From Cyclobacteriaceae bacterium (GTDB lineage Bacteria > Bacteroidota > Bacteroidia > Cytophagales > Cyclobacteriaceae), in NCBI GenBank assembly GCA_022842845.1, contig JALHOT010000001.1, forward strand, positions 338,525 through 402,524: a stretch of 64,000 nt of DNA, written 5' to 3'. The notes under the pieces were generated by a model. That model did not search any database and was not told the DNA's origin. It saw only the letters and a program-made list of their open reading frames with translations. Positions 1 through 8,390 of the stretch are shown piece by piece. Position 1 is the stretch's first letter. Each line of letters opens with the position of its first letter. Both the position numbers and the translations under genes were made by a program.

Positions 1-1
1 A

Positions 2-118
2 ATGTATCAGGGTGGTGCCCAGGCTGGTGGTCCTGCAGAAGGTGCAGCCAACAATGGCGCCAATGCTAGTGCAGGTAACCCCGATGTTTCGGATGTACAG
101 TATGAGGAAGTGAAATAA
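2..118 (+). CDS. dnaK: DnaK chaperone, C-terminal tail (partial)
   Basis: Only the last 38 codons are in the window, read in phase from base 2 to the TAA at 116-118. They encode a Gly/Ala/Asn-rich linker ending in DVQYEEVK. This is the usual flexible tail of Bacteroidota DnaK (Hsp70), in which an acidic V-x-Y-E-E-V-K end follows a low-complexity stretch. DnaK is the cytosolic ATP-dependent chaperone that works with DnaJ and GrpE. The ATPase and substrate-binding domains lie upstream of the window. The call rests on the tail signature alone. Another low-complexity protein with the same end is possible but less likely. Confidence 0.8.
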   Translation: MYQGGAQAGGPAEGAANNGANASAGNPDVSDVQYEEVK

Positions 119-141
119 TCTCTGCTTTTTTTTAAAATACC

Positions 142-170
142 ACAAAGCCCTGTTTAAAGCAGGGCTTTGT
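142..170 (+). terminator. Hairpin terminator after dnaK
   Basis: Perfect 11-bp arms (ACAAAGCCCTG / CAGGGCTTTGT) around a 7-base loop, 23 bases after the dnaK stop codon. A T-run lies before rather than after the stem, so it is not a textbook intrinsic terminator, but position and stem strength fit transcription termination. Confidence 0.6.
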
Positions 171-231
171 CGGTTAATACCAAAAAGGTGCATCTTATCG
201 AAGTAACTGCCATTGTGGGGATACCTTTCGC

Positions 232-239
232 TACATTTA
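232..239 (+). promoter_or_regulatory. Candidate Bacteroidota promoter (-7 box) for the first DUF4382 gene
   Basis: TACATTTA is one base from the Bacteroidota -7 consensus TAnnTTTG. It sits 32 bases before the ATG at 272. A TTG at 213-215 could serve as the upstream element, but its spacing is short. Confidence 0.35.
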
Positions 240-271
240 GGTATACAATTAGTAAACAAACCATTCTAATT

Positions 272-1171
272 ATGAATACAATTATTCGTTTATCCGCTTT
301 CTCCGTTGTATTGTTAGGGATACTCCTGACATCTTGCACAGAAGAGACGAACAAAGGACGGATTCAACTGTATATCACTGACGCACCCGTAGATGATGCC
401 AATGTTGATGGCGTTTTCTTAAGCATCTCCGGAATTGAATTAAGAGGTGCCGATGGTTGGGAAACGGTGGCTACCTATCAAGAACCTTTTTCTATCAATA
501 TTTTAGATTATCAAGAAGGAAAGGCTTATTTCTTAACTGAAGAAGAATTGACTGCTGGCACTTATACGGAAGCCAGATTACTACTCAATGCTTCAGCAGA
601 CAAAGGTGCCCCCACCAGCAATCCAGGCTGCTATATTCATTACAAGGATGGATCAATGCAAGAGCTTTTTGTGCCCAGTGGAGCACAATCTGGCTACAAG
701 GTTAAGGGTGAATTTACCCTTGCCCCTGAAGGCACTGTAGCCGTAACTTTAGACTTTGATGTTCGCAAATCAATTGTTTCCGCTGGGGCGAGCAATCGCT
801 TCCTGTTAAAGCCAGTGGTTCGCTTAATTGCCAACCAGAATGCCGCCATTATTGAAGGTACCTATGAAGGCATTACGGCAGAGAGCAGACTCGTTGTATA
901 CGCTTACGAAAAAGGCACCTATACAAATACTGAAACAGAAGCCGATGCTGCAACAGGCCTTCGTTTCACGAAGGCTATTACCAGCACAAACCTTGATGCA
1001 GAAGGTAACTTTACACTTGCCTTCTTAAATGCTGGTGAATATGACTTGGTATTTGTGGCCATCGATGAAGAAGGTGAGTTCCAAGATGTGGTGGGCTATT
1101 ATGGCGCAACATTATCAGCAGGGGCTCGCCTATCATTAACCATCAACGATTCATTACTTACCCTATTATAA
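272..1171 (+). CDS. DUF4382 domain lipoprotein (copy 1)
   Basis: A 299-residue secreted lipoprotein. The N-terminus is a signal peptide ending in lipobox ILLTSC, with Cys22 as the predicted lipidated residue. A longer upstream reading frame exists, but only the ATG at 272 places the signal peptide at the N-terminus. The segment from about residue 28 to 185 matches DUF4382: an opening ITDAPVDDANVDGVFLSI strand, INILDYQEGK, a TAGTYTEARLLL motif and TVTLDFDVRKSIV-like motifs. The rest (about 190-299) is a carboxypeptidase-regulatory-like beta-sandwich with a GEYDLVFVAID end. The family has no established biochemical role; its members are cell-envelope lipoproteins. The next gene is a paralogue with the same architecture. 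The export and family calls are firm; the function is unknown. Confidence 0.85.
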   Translation: MNTIIRLSAFSVVLLGILLTSCTEETNKGRIQLYITDAPVDDANVDGVFLSISGIELRGADGWETVATYQEPFSINILDYQEGKAYFLTEEELTAGTYTEARLLLNASADKGAPTSNPGCYIHYKDGSMQELFVPSGAQSGYKVKGEFTLAPEGTVAVTLDFDVRKSIVSAGASNRFLLKPVVRLIANQNAAIIEGTYEGITAESRLVVYAYEKGTYTNTETEADAATGLRFTKAITSTNLDAEGNFTLAFLNAGEYDLVFVAIDEEGEFQDVVGYYGATLSAGARLSLTINDSLLTLL

Positions 1172-1208
1172 AATAATAGTTTCCACTCTTCAAAAGAGAT
1201 GAATCATA

Positions 1209-1252
1209 AAGGCCGTTGGAAATCGAATCAAACGATTCGCCCCAGCGGCCTT
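1209..1252 (+). terminator. Two-step hairpin between the DUF4382 genes
   Basis: Outer 11-bp arms (1209-1219 and 1242-1252, one G-T wobble) enclose a second 6-bp stem CGAATC/GATTCG (1224-1229 and 1234-1239). It is followed by a T-containing tract, CGTTATTT. The long stacked hairpin lies 37 bases after the stop codon and probably ends the transcript of the first lipoprotein gene. Confidence 0.7.
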
Positions 1253-1317
1253 CGTTATTTCCCAGAACGACAGAAAATAGTAACTTGACACCCATTGACA
1301 TAACTCAATCGGCAACA

Positions 1318-2268
1318 ATGCTCAGTAAGCACACTTTTAAAAATTTATCATTCAAAAAAGTTACTCATCTATATTCAGTATTGTTGATGTTGATGGGGTT
1401 TTCATGCATAGACAATGAGGCACTACGAGGCAGACTCACCGTTACCTTAACAGATGCTCCGGTAGATGCTGGCAACATCCGGGAAGTGAATATTGCCATT
1501 AAAAGCGTTGAGGTGCTGAAAAACGGGAGTGAGGTTTGGCAAACGATCAAATCCTTTGAAGAACCAAAAACCATTAATTTATTGGATTATACGGAGGGTG
1601 AATTTTATGACCTTACAGAACAATACCTAAGCCCAGGAGATTACGATGGCATACGACTGGAGTTGAATCTGGCCAATGTTGACAATGGCCTGACTGTATT
1701 TCCGCAAAGCAATATTGTATTTACCAATGGCTTACAGGAAACGCTCTTCGTGCAGGACGGGAGAAGTAAGTATGTTGAAAACAAAGATGGATTCTCCATT
1801 ATCACCAATCAGGCCACCTTCTTAACCCTCGATTTTGATGCAAGAAAATCTGTCATCCTCACCAACGGTGGATATAAATTAGATCCTTTTATTCGGGTGG
1901 TCGATACTCAAAATACCGGAGAGATTGATGGACAATTCAGAGATTTTGCCGATTACCCCAAAACGATTGTGCTTGCCTATAAGCCAGGCTCATTCTCCGC
2001 CAATGAGGCAGCCGGTGAAAGAGCCTTTGGCAATGCCATTACCAGCACGCGCATTAATGCCAGTATTGGCGGGCGGTTTACATTAGCCTTTTTAACGCCA
2101 GGCAATTATGATTTGGTGTTCGCCAAACTCGACAATAATGGCAACTTAAGCTCAATGATAGGCCGCATGGACAACATCAAGGTTACCCAGGGAGAGACCA
2201 GTTTTGTTTGTGGCCAGGTAAATGCCCCGCAAGTGCAGGGCAACTGTGTACAGATAAAGCCTTTGTAA
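1318..2268 (+). CDS. DUF4382 domain lipoprotein (copy 2)
   Basis: A 316-residue lipoprotein paralogous to the preceding gene. The chosen ATG at 1318 gives a positively charged n-region, a hydrophobic core and lipobox MGFSC with Cys30. An upstream in-frame ATG would put the terminator hairpin inside the coding region and bury the signal peptide. DUF4382 motifs recur in the same order as in copy 1: LTDAPVDAGNIREVNIAI, INLLDYTEGEFYDLTEQ, LSPGDYDGIRLELN and LTLDFDARKSVIL. A C-terminal sandwich ends with TPGNYDLVFAKLD. Divergence between the copies is large outside these motifs, so the duplication is not recent. Function is unknown; it is presumably exposed on the periplasmic or outer face of the envelope. 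Confidence 0.85.
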   Translation: MLSKHTFKNLSFKKVTHLYSVLLMLMGFSCIDNEALRGRLTVTLTDAPVDAGNIREVNIAIKSVEVLKNGSEVWQTIKSFEEPKTINLLDYTEGEFYDLTEQYLSPGDYDGIRLELNLANVDNGLTVFPQSNIVFTNGLQETLFVQDGRSKYVENKDGFSIITNQATFLTLDFDARKSVILTNGGYKLDPFIRVVDTQNTGEIDGQFRDFADYPKTIVLAYKPGSFSANEAAGERAFGNAITSTRINASIGGRFTLAFLTPGNYDLVFAKLDNNGNLSSMIGRMDNIKVTQGETSFVCGQVNAPQVQGNCVQIKPL

Positions 2269-2308
2269 TAAAAATTTTATCACTTCTTTCAGGCTAACAA
2301 TCACCCGC

Positions 2309-2316
2309 TATCTTTG
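2309..2316 (+). promoter_or_regulatory. Promoter -7 box for lysC
   Basis: TATCTTTG matches the Bacteroidota -7 consensus TAnnTTTG exactly, with the ATG 19 bases downstream. A TTTC about 18 bases upstream could be a weak -33 element. Confidence 0.7.
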
Positions 2317-2335
2317 CCGCCTTAAAAATATAATT

Positions 2336-3661
2336 ATGGCGATCATCATGAAATTCGGAGGCACTTCGGTTGGCAGGCCGGAGCGCATGAAAAAAATTGC
2401 TCAACTCGTAAGCGCTACTCCCGGCCGAAAGGTTGTTGTATTGTCTGCTCTATCGGGTACTACCAATACTTTAGTGGCCATTGGAGATGCCTTGCTTAAA
2501 AAAGATGGCACTAAGGCGGAGGCTGAAATTACCACCTTAGAAAAACACTACCTGAACTTTGTTGATGAGCTCTATGCCACTGAAGCGTTTAAAGCAATCG
2601 GCCAGGAAATTGTAAGCCGCTTTTTTGTCTTCATTCGCATGTTGGCAGCAGGTGAGTTCGATGATAAAAGTTATCGTGAATTGTTGGCGCAAGGTGAATT
2701 AATGTCGACTGAGATGTTTTATCAGCACCTGCAAGAAATCAAAATCCCCTCTCGCCTGCTACCCGCTTTACATTTCATGAGCATTGATGAAAATGAAGAG
2801 CCGGAATTAGAGAAGATTGCCGTCCGTCTAAAACCCCTGGTTGATTCTTTAAAGAATATCGACATCATTATTACCCAAGGTTATATATGTCGCAACCATA
2901 AAAACGAAATCGACAACCTGAAGCGTGGCGGCAGTGACTATACGGCATCGCTGGTTGGCGCAGCTATCCGCGCAGAAGAGATTCAAATATGGACAGATAT
3001 TGATGGGATGCACAACAACGACCCGAGGGTAGTAAAAAAGACCTTACCCATTTCAGAGCTTACTTTCGATGAGGCCTCTGAGCTTGCCTATTTCGGAGCA
3101 AAAATACTACACCCTGCCACCATTGTGCCTGCACAGAAATACAATGTTTCGGTTCGTTTAAAAAATACAATGGACGAAAAGGCTTTTGGCACCATTATAA
3201 CCAGCAAAAGTACAGAAGGCACTTTCAAAGCTGTGGCTGCCAAAGATGGTATCACCGCCATTAAAATAAAATCTTCCCGTATGCTGATGGCCTATGGCTT
3301 TTTAAGAAAAGTATTTGAGGTCTTTGAACAATACAAAACACCGATTGATATGATCACCACCTCTGAAGTGGCTGTTTCATTAACGATCGATAACAATACA
3401 AATCTTGATAAAATTGAGGCTGAACTCAGGAAATTCGGAACGATAGAAATAGATACTAACCAAACGATCATTTGTATTGTAGGCCATCAGATAGCTACGC
3501 AAAAAGGCGCATTGAAAAAAGTGTTTGAGGCCCTTGCGGGGATTTCCATTAGAATGGTTTCGTGCGGTGGCAGTAATAACAATATATCCGTATTAGTGGA
3601 TACTCAATACAAAGAGCAAGCATTGATTGCGCTAAATGAGGGACTTTTCAATTTGCGCTAA
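2336..3661 (+). CDS. lysC: Aspartate kinase
   Basis: A 441-residue monofunctional aspartokinase. It phosphorylates L-aspartate with ATP, the first step toward lysine (diaminopimelate), threonine and methionine. The amino-acid kinase domain opens with KFGGTSVG at residues 6-13. It contains the aspartate-binding run KRGGSDYTASLVGAAI and the IWTDIDGMHNNDPRVV segment, where the conserved family has TDVDGVxTxDPR. The C-terminal part (about 300-441) carries two ACT-type regulatory repeats, seen in DMITTSEVAVSLTID and IRMVSCGGSNNNISVLV, implying feedback control by a pathway amino acid. There is no homoserine dehydrogenase domain. It is transcribed alone from the TATCTTTG promoter and ends at a strong terminator. 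ATG 2336 is used; an in-frame ATG at 2348 would remove only four residues. Confidence 0.95.
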   Translation: MAIIMKFGGTSVGRPERMKKIAQLVSATPGRKVVVLSALSGTTNTLVAIGDALLKKDGTKAEAEITTLEKHYLNFVDELYATEAFKAIGQEIVSRFFVFIRMLAAGEFDDKSYRELLAQGELMSTEMFYQHLQEIKIPSRLLPALHFMSIDENEEPELEKIAVRLKPLVDSLKNIDIIITQGYICRNHKNEIDNLKRGGSDYTASLVGAAIRAEEIQIWTDIDGMHNNDPRVVKKTLPISELTFDEASELAYFGAKILHPATIVPAQKYNVSVRLKNTMDEKAFGTIITSKSTEGTFKAVAAKDGITAIKIKSSRMLMAYGFLRKVFEVFEQYKTPIDMITTSEVAVSLTIDNNTNLDKIEAELRKFGTIEIDTNQTIICIVGHQIATQKGALKKVFEALAGISIRMVSCGGSNNNISVLVDTQYKEQALIALNEGLFNLR

Positions 3662-3747
3662 TCATTTTACTGTGATATTTATTAGGCGATCGTGGGTGGT
3701 GCATCATAGCAGAAGCTAATTTTCTATAACCGCTGATCAAAAAACGG

Positions 3748-3777
3748 GCAGGCAGTTTTTATTGCCTGCTTTTTTTT
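3748..3777 (+). terminator. Rho-independent terminator after lysC
   Basis: 7-bp perfect stem GCAGGCA/TGCCTGC (3748-3754 and 3763-3769) followed by eight T residues. A classical intrinsic terminator. Confidence 0.9.
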
Positions 3778-3807
3778 ACATCTTACGGGTAACTATCCAA
3801 CCAGCCT

Positions 3808-5124
3808 ATGGAACTATTCATTGTTCTCCTTTTTGTTCTCGGCTATCTAGCCATTGCCTTTGAGCATCCCATCAAAGTAAATAAAACAGCCTCTGCGTTA
3901 TTAACGGGGGTGCTTTGCTGGACCATTTATGCAGTATCCTCACACGAATCGATAGAAGTAATTGGAGAAGACCTTTCTCATCATTTAAGTGAGATTGCTG
4001 CAATACTATTTTTCCTGATGGGCGCGATGACCATTGTTGAATTAGTAGATGCCTACCAGGGATTTAGAATTATAACTGATCGTATCAATACCAAAAATCC
4101 TAAAGTGCTTTTGTGGATCGTATGCATCGTTACATTTTTCTTGTCAGCTATACTCGATAATTTGACCACTGCTATTGTCATGGTCTCACTATCACGAAAA
4201 TTAGTACCTAATAAAGATATGCGTTGGTTCTTTGGTGGCATGATCGTTATTGCTGCCAATGCGGGGGGTGCCTGGTCGCCAATTGGTGATGTGACCACTA
4301 CCATGCTGTGGATAGGGGGGCAGATCTCTGCTAGCAATATTATGATTACACTTTTACTACCAAGCATTGTATGCTTGCTTGTACCTCTCATCTACTTGCA
4401 GTTTACTTTAAAGGGAGAATTAGGCCATGCCGGCAGCCACCATCATGCTGCTGATGGGCATGGTCATCATGGTAAAGAATTGAAGGGATCTCGGACCATG
4501 TTTTTTCTTGGTGTGGGCGGATTAATCTCCGTTCCCATTTTCAAAACAGTTACACATCTTCCTCCATACTTGGGAATGCTCTTGGCACTAGGGGTTATCT
4601 GGGTTGTTTCAGAACTGATTAACCCAGATATGGATGACAAACAAAAGAGGCCCTACACAGCGGCTGGTGCCCTATCACGTATTGATGTGCCTAGTGTACT
4701 TTTCTTCCTGGGTATTTTATTAGCGGTTGGGGCGCTGCAATCCATGGGCACTTTGGCTAACTTCTCCAAATTCCTGGAGACTTCCATCGGAGATCAAAGA
4801 ATCATCATAACCTTAATAGGTATCCTCTCTTCCATTGTAGATAACGTACCACTAGTAGCCGCCAGCATGGGCATGTACGATATGTCTGTCTTTTACCAAG
4901 ACCATTTAATATGGGAGTACCTGGCCTACTGTGCCGGTACCGGGGGCAGCATTTTGATTATTGGCTCTGCCGCAGGTGTAGCAGTAATGGGCATGGAAAA
5001 GATTGACTTCATCTGGTACCTTAAACGCATCTCTTTGCTTGCCATGCTAGGTTACTTTGCAGGAGCCATCATCTACCTCATCATACAACCCTACTTGGCA
5101 GTACACCCTCCTATCGTTCAATAA
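3808..5124 (+). CDS. nhaD: NhaD-type Na+/H+ antiporter
   Basis: A 438-residue polytopic inner-membrane protein of the NhaD/ion-transporter superfamily, with roughly a dozen hydrophobic segments spread over the chain. Family marks include AFEHPIKVNKTASALL near the N-terminus, the LDNLTTAIVMVSL segment, NAGGAWSPIGDVTTTMLW and IVDNVPLVAASMGMY; the paired N/D-containing motifs are typical of the ion path. It exchanges cytoplasmic Na+ or Li+ for H+. An unusual feature is a His-rich hydrophilic loop (His207-His221, seven His in 15 residues) between hydrophobic segments, possibly involved in metal binding or pH sensing. It stands alone between two terminators. The transporter call is firm; the ion preference is inferred from the family. 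Confidence 0.9.
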   Translation: MELFIVLLFVLGYLAIAFEHPIKVNKTASALLTGVLCWTIYAVSSHESIEVIGEDLSHHLSEIAAILFFLMGAMTIVELVDAYQGFRIITDRINTKNPKVLLWIVCIVTFFLSAILDNLTTAIVMVSLSRKLVPNKDMRWFFGGMIVIAANAGGAWSPIGDVTTTMLWIGGQISASNIMITLLLPSIVCLLVPLIYLQFTLKGELGHAGSHHHAADGHGHHGKELKGSRTMFFLGVGGLISVPIFKTVTHLPPYLGMLLALGVIWVVSELINPDMDDKQKRPYTAAGALSRIDVPSVLFFLGILLAVGALQSMGTLANFSKFLETSIGDQRIIITLIGILSSIVDNVPLVAASMGMYDMSVFYQDHLIWEYLAYCAGTGGSILIIGSAAGVAVMGMEKIDFIWYLKRISLLAMLGYFAGAIIYLIIQPYLAVHPPIVQ

Positions 5125-5143
5125 TCGGTATTTAAACATTCAA

Positions 5144-5178
5144 AAAAGGACCAGTAAGCCTAGCCTACTGGTCCTTTT
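5144..5178 (+). terminator. Terminator after nhaD
   Basis: Perfect 13-bp stem AAAAGGACCAGTA/TACTGGTCCTTTT with a 9-base loop. The stem itself supplies a T-run on the exit side and an A-run on the entry side, so it could work in both directions. Confidence 0.9.
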
Positions 5179-5235
5179 ACTTTCTAACCATAGACTTCAA
5201 GCTGAATAGTTGTATATTCAAATAAACAATGTTGT

Positions 5236-7194
5236 ATGACCCATAGAAAAAATATTCTATTGCTCGGCTTGTCAGCCATTCTTTGGTTTGGTTGTAGTCA
5301 GAAAAAAGAAACACCAAACATTCCAGCTTACTCCATAGCGCAGTTTATGGATATTGTTCAAATCAGTGGCGGTGCCTTCTCTCCCGATGAAACAAAAATT
5401 CTTATCTCTTCAAAAGAGACTGGGATTTTCAATGCCTATGAAATAGATATAAGCACTGGAGAACAAAAACAACTTACGAACTCAACTAACAATGCCATTT
5501 TTGCTGAATCTTATTTTCCTGAAGATGGCCGTGTATTATTTACCAGCGACAATGGTGGTAATGAGATAACTCATCTTTTTGTGCGCGGTGCCGATGGAGG
5601 CACCATGGATCTCATAAAAGATTCCACAGCCAAAGCCCAGTTTTACGGCTGGAGCCATAATAAGAAATTGATGTACTACGCCTCCAACAGCCGCGATAAG
5701 CGCTACTTTGATCTGTACCGTATTCAGCTTTCTGCCGAGCAAGAAGGCAATGTCTACCCATCTACCCTTGTTTATAAAAATGAAGATGGGTATGATATTG
5801 GTGCTATCTCGACCGATGATCGATACATAGCACTTACCAAAACCATTACCACGACTAACAATGATATGTATTTACTGGATACCCAGAGTGGTAAAGTAAA
5901 GCACCTCTCTACGCATGAAGGCGAAGTATCGTTCAATCCGCAATACTTTAGTTTAGATGGTAAAAAACTATTCTACACTACCGATGCAGGCAGTGAATTT
6001 GCTTATTTAGCCAGTTACGATATAGCTTCTGGCGCTGTGGAAAAAGTGGAAGAAGCTCCGTGGGACATCATGGGCTCTTATGTGTCGCGTACAGGCAAGT
6101 ATCGCGTTACCGTTATTAATAACGATGCCCGCACAGAGATAAAAATATATGATGAGGCCAATGGAGGCAATCAATTAAGCATTGAGGGCCTGCCAGAGGG
6201 TGATGTTACCAGTGTTAACATTGCTGATAGCGAAAAGTTGATGTCATTCTATGTGAGTAGTTCGAAATCGCCAGCGAATTTGTTTGTATATAATTTCCAG
6301 ACAAAAGAGATTAAGCAGCTCACCAATACCATGTCGAAGGAAATTAACCCTGAACACCTGGTGGCTGGTGAAGTAGTACGCTTCAAATCTTTCGATGGCA
6401 TGGAAATTCCATGCTTATTGTATAAGCCCAAAACTTTGACAGAAGGAGAAAAGTCACCAGCTCTTTTGTGGATTCATGGTGGGCCTGGAGGACAAACAAG
6501 ACTTAATTACTCCCCCGTTATTCAACACCTGGTTAACCATGGTTATACCATTCTGGCTGTGAACAACCGGGGAAGCTCGGGCTACGGAAAATCCTTCTAT
6601 GCAGCTGACGATCGTAAACATGGAGACGCAGATTTGAAAGACTGCGTAGAATCAAAAAAGTTGTTAGCATCACTCGGTTATGTTGACATGGAAAAAGTTG
6701 GCATTGCCGGAGGAAGCTATGGAGGATACATGGTAATGGCCGCACTTACCTTTACGCCCGAAGAATTTAAAGTCGGTGTTAATCTCTTTGGCGTCACCAA
6801 CTGGTTACGCACCCTCAAGAGCATTCCGCCATGGTGGGCCTCTTTTAGAAACGCTCTCTACAATGAGCTTGGAGATCCTAGTACTGCAGACTCAGTAGCT
6901 CTCTATAACAAATCGCCACTATTCTTTACCCAAAATATTACAAAGCCCTTTATTGTATTTCAGGGAAGTAACGACCCACGTGTATTGCAGGTAGAGTCTG
7001 ATGAAATTGTAGCCAATGCCAAAAAGAATAATGTACCGGTTGAGTACGTTATTTTTCCGGATGAAGGTCACGGTTTTGTGAAAAAGGAAAATAACATCAA
7101 GACTTCGCAAGAGATGTTAAAATTTCTGGATAAGTACTTGAAAGGCCTGCCTGACGAACAAGCTGGAGAGCAAGTAGCCACACCACAACAATAA
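5236..7194 (+). CDS. S9 family (prolyl oligopeptidase-type) peptidase lipoprotein
   Basis: A 652-residue serine peptidase with a lipoprotein signal (lipobox LWFGC, Cys20), so it is expected to be envelope-anchored. Residues of about 35-380 form a TolB/DPP-IV-like beta-propeller (repeats such as GGAFSPDETKILISS and GWSHNKKLMYYASNS). Residues of about 390-640 form the alpha/beta-hydrolase domain. The catalytic triad is visible: Ser494 in GGSYGG, Asp580 in GSNDPRV and His612 in DEGHGF. WIHGGPGGQ provides the oxyanion-hole region. Members hydrolyse peptides, often with acyl-aminoacyl or dipeptidyl (proline/alanine) preference; the exact specificity cannot be read here. It is a single-gene unit flanked by terminators. 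A role in peptide scavenging is inferred. Confidence 0.92.
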   Translation: MTHRKNILLLGLSAILWFGCSQKKETPNIPAYSIAQFMDIVQISGGAFSPDETKILISSKETGIFNAYEIDISTGEQKQLTNSTNNAIFAESYFPEDGRVLFTSDNGGNEITHLFVRGADGGTMDLIKDSTAKAQFYGWSHNKKLMYYASNSRDKRYFDLYRIQLSAEQEGNVYPSTLVYKNEDGYDIGAISTDDRYIALTKTITTTNNDMYLLDTQSGKVKHLSTHEGEVSFNPQYFSLDGKKLFYTTDAGSEFAYLASYDIASGAVEKVEEAPWDIMGSYVSRTGKYRVTVINNDARTEIKIYDEANGGNQLSIEGLPEGDVTSVNIADSEKLMSFYVSSSKSPANLFVYNFQTKEIKQLTNTMSKEINPEHLVAGEVVRFKSFDGMEIPCLLYKPKTLTEGEKSPALLWIHGGPGGQTRLNYSPVIQHLVNHGYTILAVNNRGSSGYGKSFYAADDRKHGDADLKDCVESKKLLASLGYVDMEKVGIAGGSYGGYMVMAALTFTPEEFKVGVNLFGVTNWLRTLKSIPPWWASFRNALYNELGDPSTADSVALYNKSPLFFTQNITKPFIVFQGSNDPRVLQVESDEIVANAKKNNVPVEYVIFPDEGHGFVKKENNIKTSQEMLKFLDKYLKGLPDEQAGEQVATPQQ

Positions 7195-7203
7195 ATCTGG
7201 TAT

Positions 7204-7246
7204 CATAATTAAAGAGCCCTGCCAAAAGCGGGGCTCTTTAATTATG
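7204..7246 (+). terminator. Long hairpin terminator after the S9 peptidase
   Basis: Perfect 16-bp inverted repeat (7204-7219 and 7231-7246, core AAAGAGCCC/GGGCTCTTT) with an 11-base loop, 9 bases after the stop codon. T-rich on the exit side within the stem. Confidence 0.85.
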
Positions 7247-7295
7247 TAAAAGCTGCGGCAATTTTTACATCTTCGCACTTCATAATGTATCGTGT

Positions 7296-8342
7296 ATGGT
7301 TCTTTACAACAATGCAAGGCTTCAGCATCTATCCGCCCACAAAGTAGGTAATAAAACAAACGGAGAGGATTTACAAGCATCCAAGGCTGAATTATCCACT
7401 ACAGATGATCAACATGAAAAATTACTGAGTTATTTTCTGAAATCCTTTACCTCAGAAGAATACTATCATCTTAGCTCTACCGATGGGGATTTTAAACTTA
7501 ACCCACTTTACCAATTTACAGCAGAGTTATTCGAATCAACCAAGCAGTTTCATCACAGATCGGTAAGTATAGCCAAGCATCTTTATGAGGTATCCTTACA
7601 CCCACAAATTAAAGCAGGAGATTTTTTTGTAGCCTACTTCAGCAAACTCATTGTGGATGGGCAGGAAACGGATGCTCTTGGACTTTTTAAATCAGAAAAT
7701 AAAAGTTCTATTCTAAAATTAAACACTCCGCAAAACGGCAACTTTGAATTAGCCTTAGAGGATGGTATTAGCCTTGACAAACTTGATAAGGCCTGTTTGA
7801 TTTACAACCTTGATGCCGAAGCAGGCTTCAGGGTATCGATCATTGATCGCTCCAGTAAATCTACAGAGGCGCAATATTGGAGAGAATTGTTTCTACGGGT
7901 TACACCTGTCAACAATAATTTTCAGGCTACTTTGAATGTACTGGATATTGCACGCCACTTTGTAGCTGACCAAATTACAGAGGAGTTTGAATTATCGAGA
8001 GCTGACCAATTGGGCTATTTAACCAAGTCGATCGACTACTTTAAAAAGCACGATGAATTTAACCAACGAGAGTTTGAGCAAGAGGTATTTGAAGACCCTG
8101 AGTTGATTAAATCATTTAGAAAATTTGATCACAACTTCCGCGACCAATTGGACTTGGATCGGGAAGATTCGTTTACGATTTCAGCAGAGGTTGTAAAAAA
8201 ACAAGCTAGGGTATTTAAAAGTGTACTCAAGCTTGATAAAAATTTTCACATCTACATTCACGGTGATCGTGAGTTGATAGAACGTGGAGTGGAAAAAGAT
8301 GGCAGAAAATATTATAAGATCTATTATAATAACGAGCAATAA
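7296..8342 (+). CDS. 37-kDa nucleoid-associated (NdpA/YejK-like) protein
   Basis: A 348-residue cytosolic protein of the nucleoid-associated NA37/NdpA family. It was recognised from the overall pattern AGDFFVAYFSKLIVDGQETDALGLFKSENK, the LDKLDKACLIYNLDAE segment, the EAQYWRELFLRVTP region (the family's central hallmark), and the C-terminal FTISAEVVKKQARVFKSVLKLDKNFHIYIHG. In Escherichia coli the relative binds the nucleoid; in Bacteroidota the role is not established. There is no signal peptide or membrane segment. The ATG at 7296 gives the expected family length. It converges with the next minus-strand gene, and the two share one terminator. Confidence 0.8.
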   Translation: MVLYNNARLQHLSAHKVGNKTNGEDLQASKAELSTTDDQHEKLLSYFLKSFTSEEYYHLSSTDGDFKLNPLYQFTAELFESTKQFHHRSVSIAKHLYEVSLHPQIKAGDFFVAYFSKLIVDGQETDALGLFKSENKSSILKLNTPQNGNFELALEDGISLDKLDKACLIYNLDAEAGFRVSIIDRSSKSTEAQYWRELFLRVTPVNNNFQATLNVLDIARHFVADQITEEFELSRADQLGYLTKSIDYFKKHDEFNQREFEQEVFEDPELIKSFRKFDHNFRDQLDLDREDSFTISAEVVKKQARVFKSVLKLDKNFHIYIHGDRELIERGVEKDGRKYYKIYYNNEQ

Positions 8343-8373
8343 AAAAGGTCAGGTTTTATGACCTGACCTTTTT
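8342..8373. terminator. Bidirectional terminator between convergent genes
   Basis: Perfect 13-bp stem AAAAAGGTCAGGT/ACCTGACCTTTTT with a 6-base loop, starting inside the stop codon of the NdpA-like gene. It carries A and T runs on both flanks and serves both the plus-strand gene and the minus-strand gene ending at 8391. Confidence 0.9.
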
Positions 8374-8390
8374 AAAAATTTAATCAAAAT

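Noticed and set aside
167..271. Extended N-terminus of the first DUF4382 gene upstream of ATG 272
   Set aside because: It would bury the lipoprotein signal peptide inside the protein and include the candidate promoter.
1286..1305. Two TTGACA hexamers as a sigma-70 -35 promoter before the second DUF4382 gene
   Set aside because: Bacteroidota primary sigma factors use TTTG/TAnnTTTG elements, and no matching -7 box follows at the right distance.
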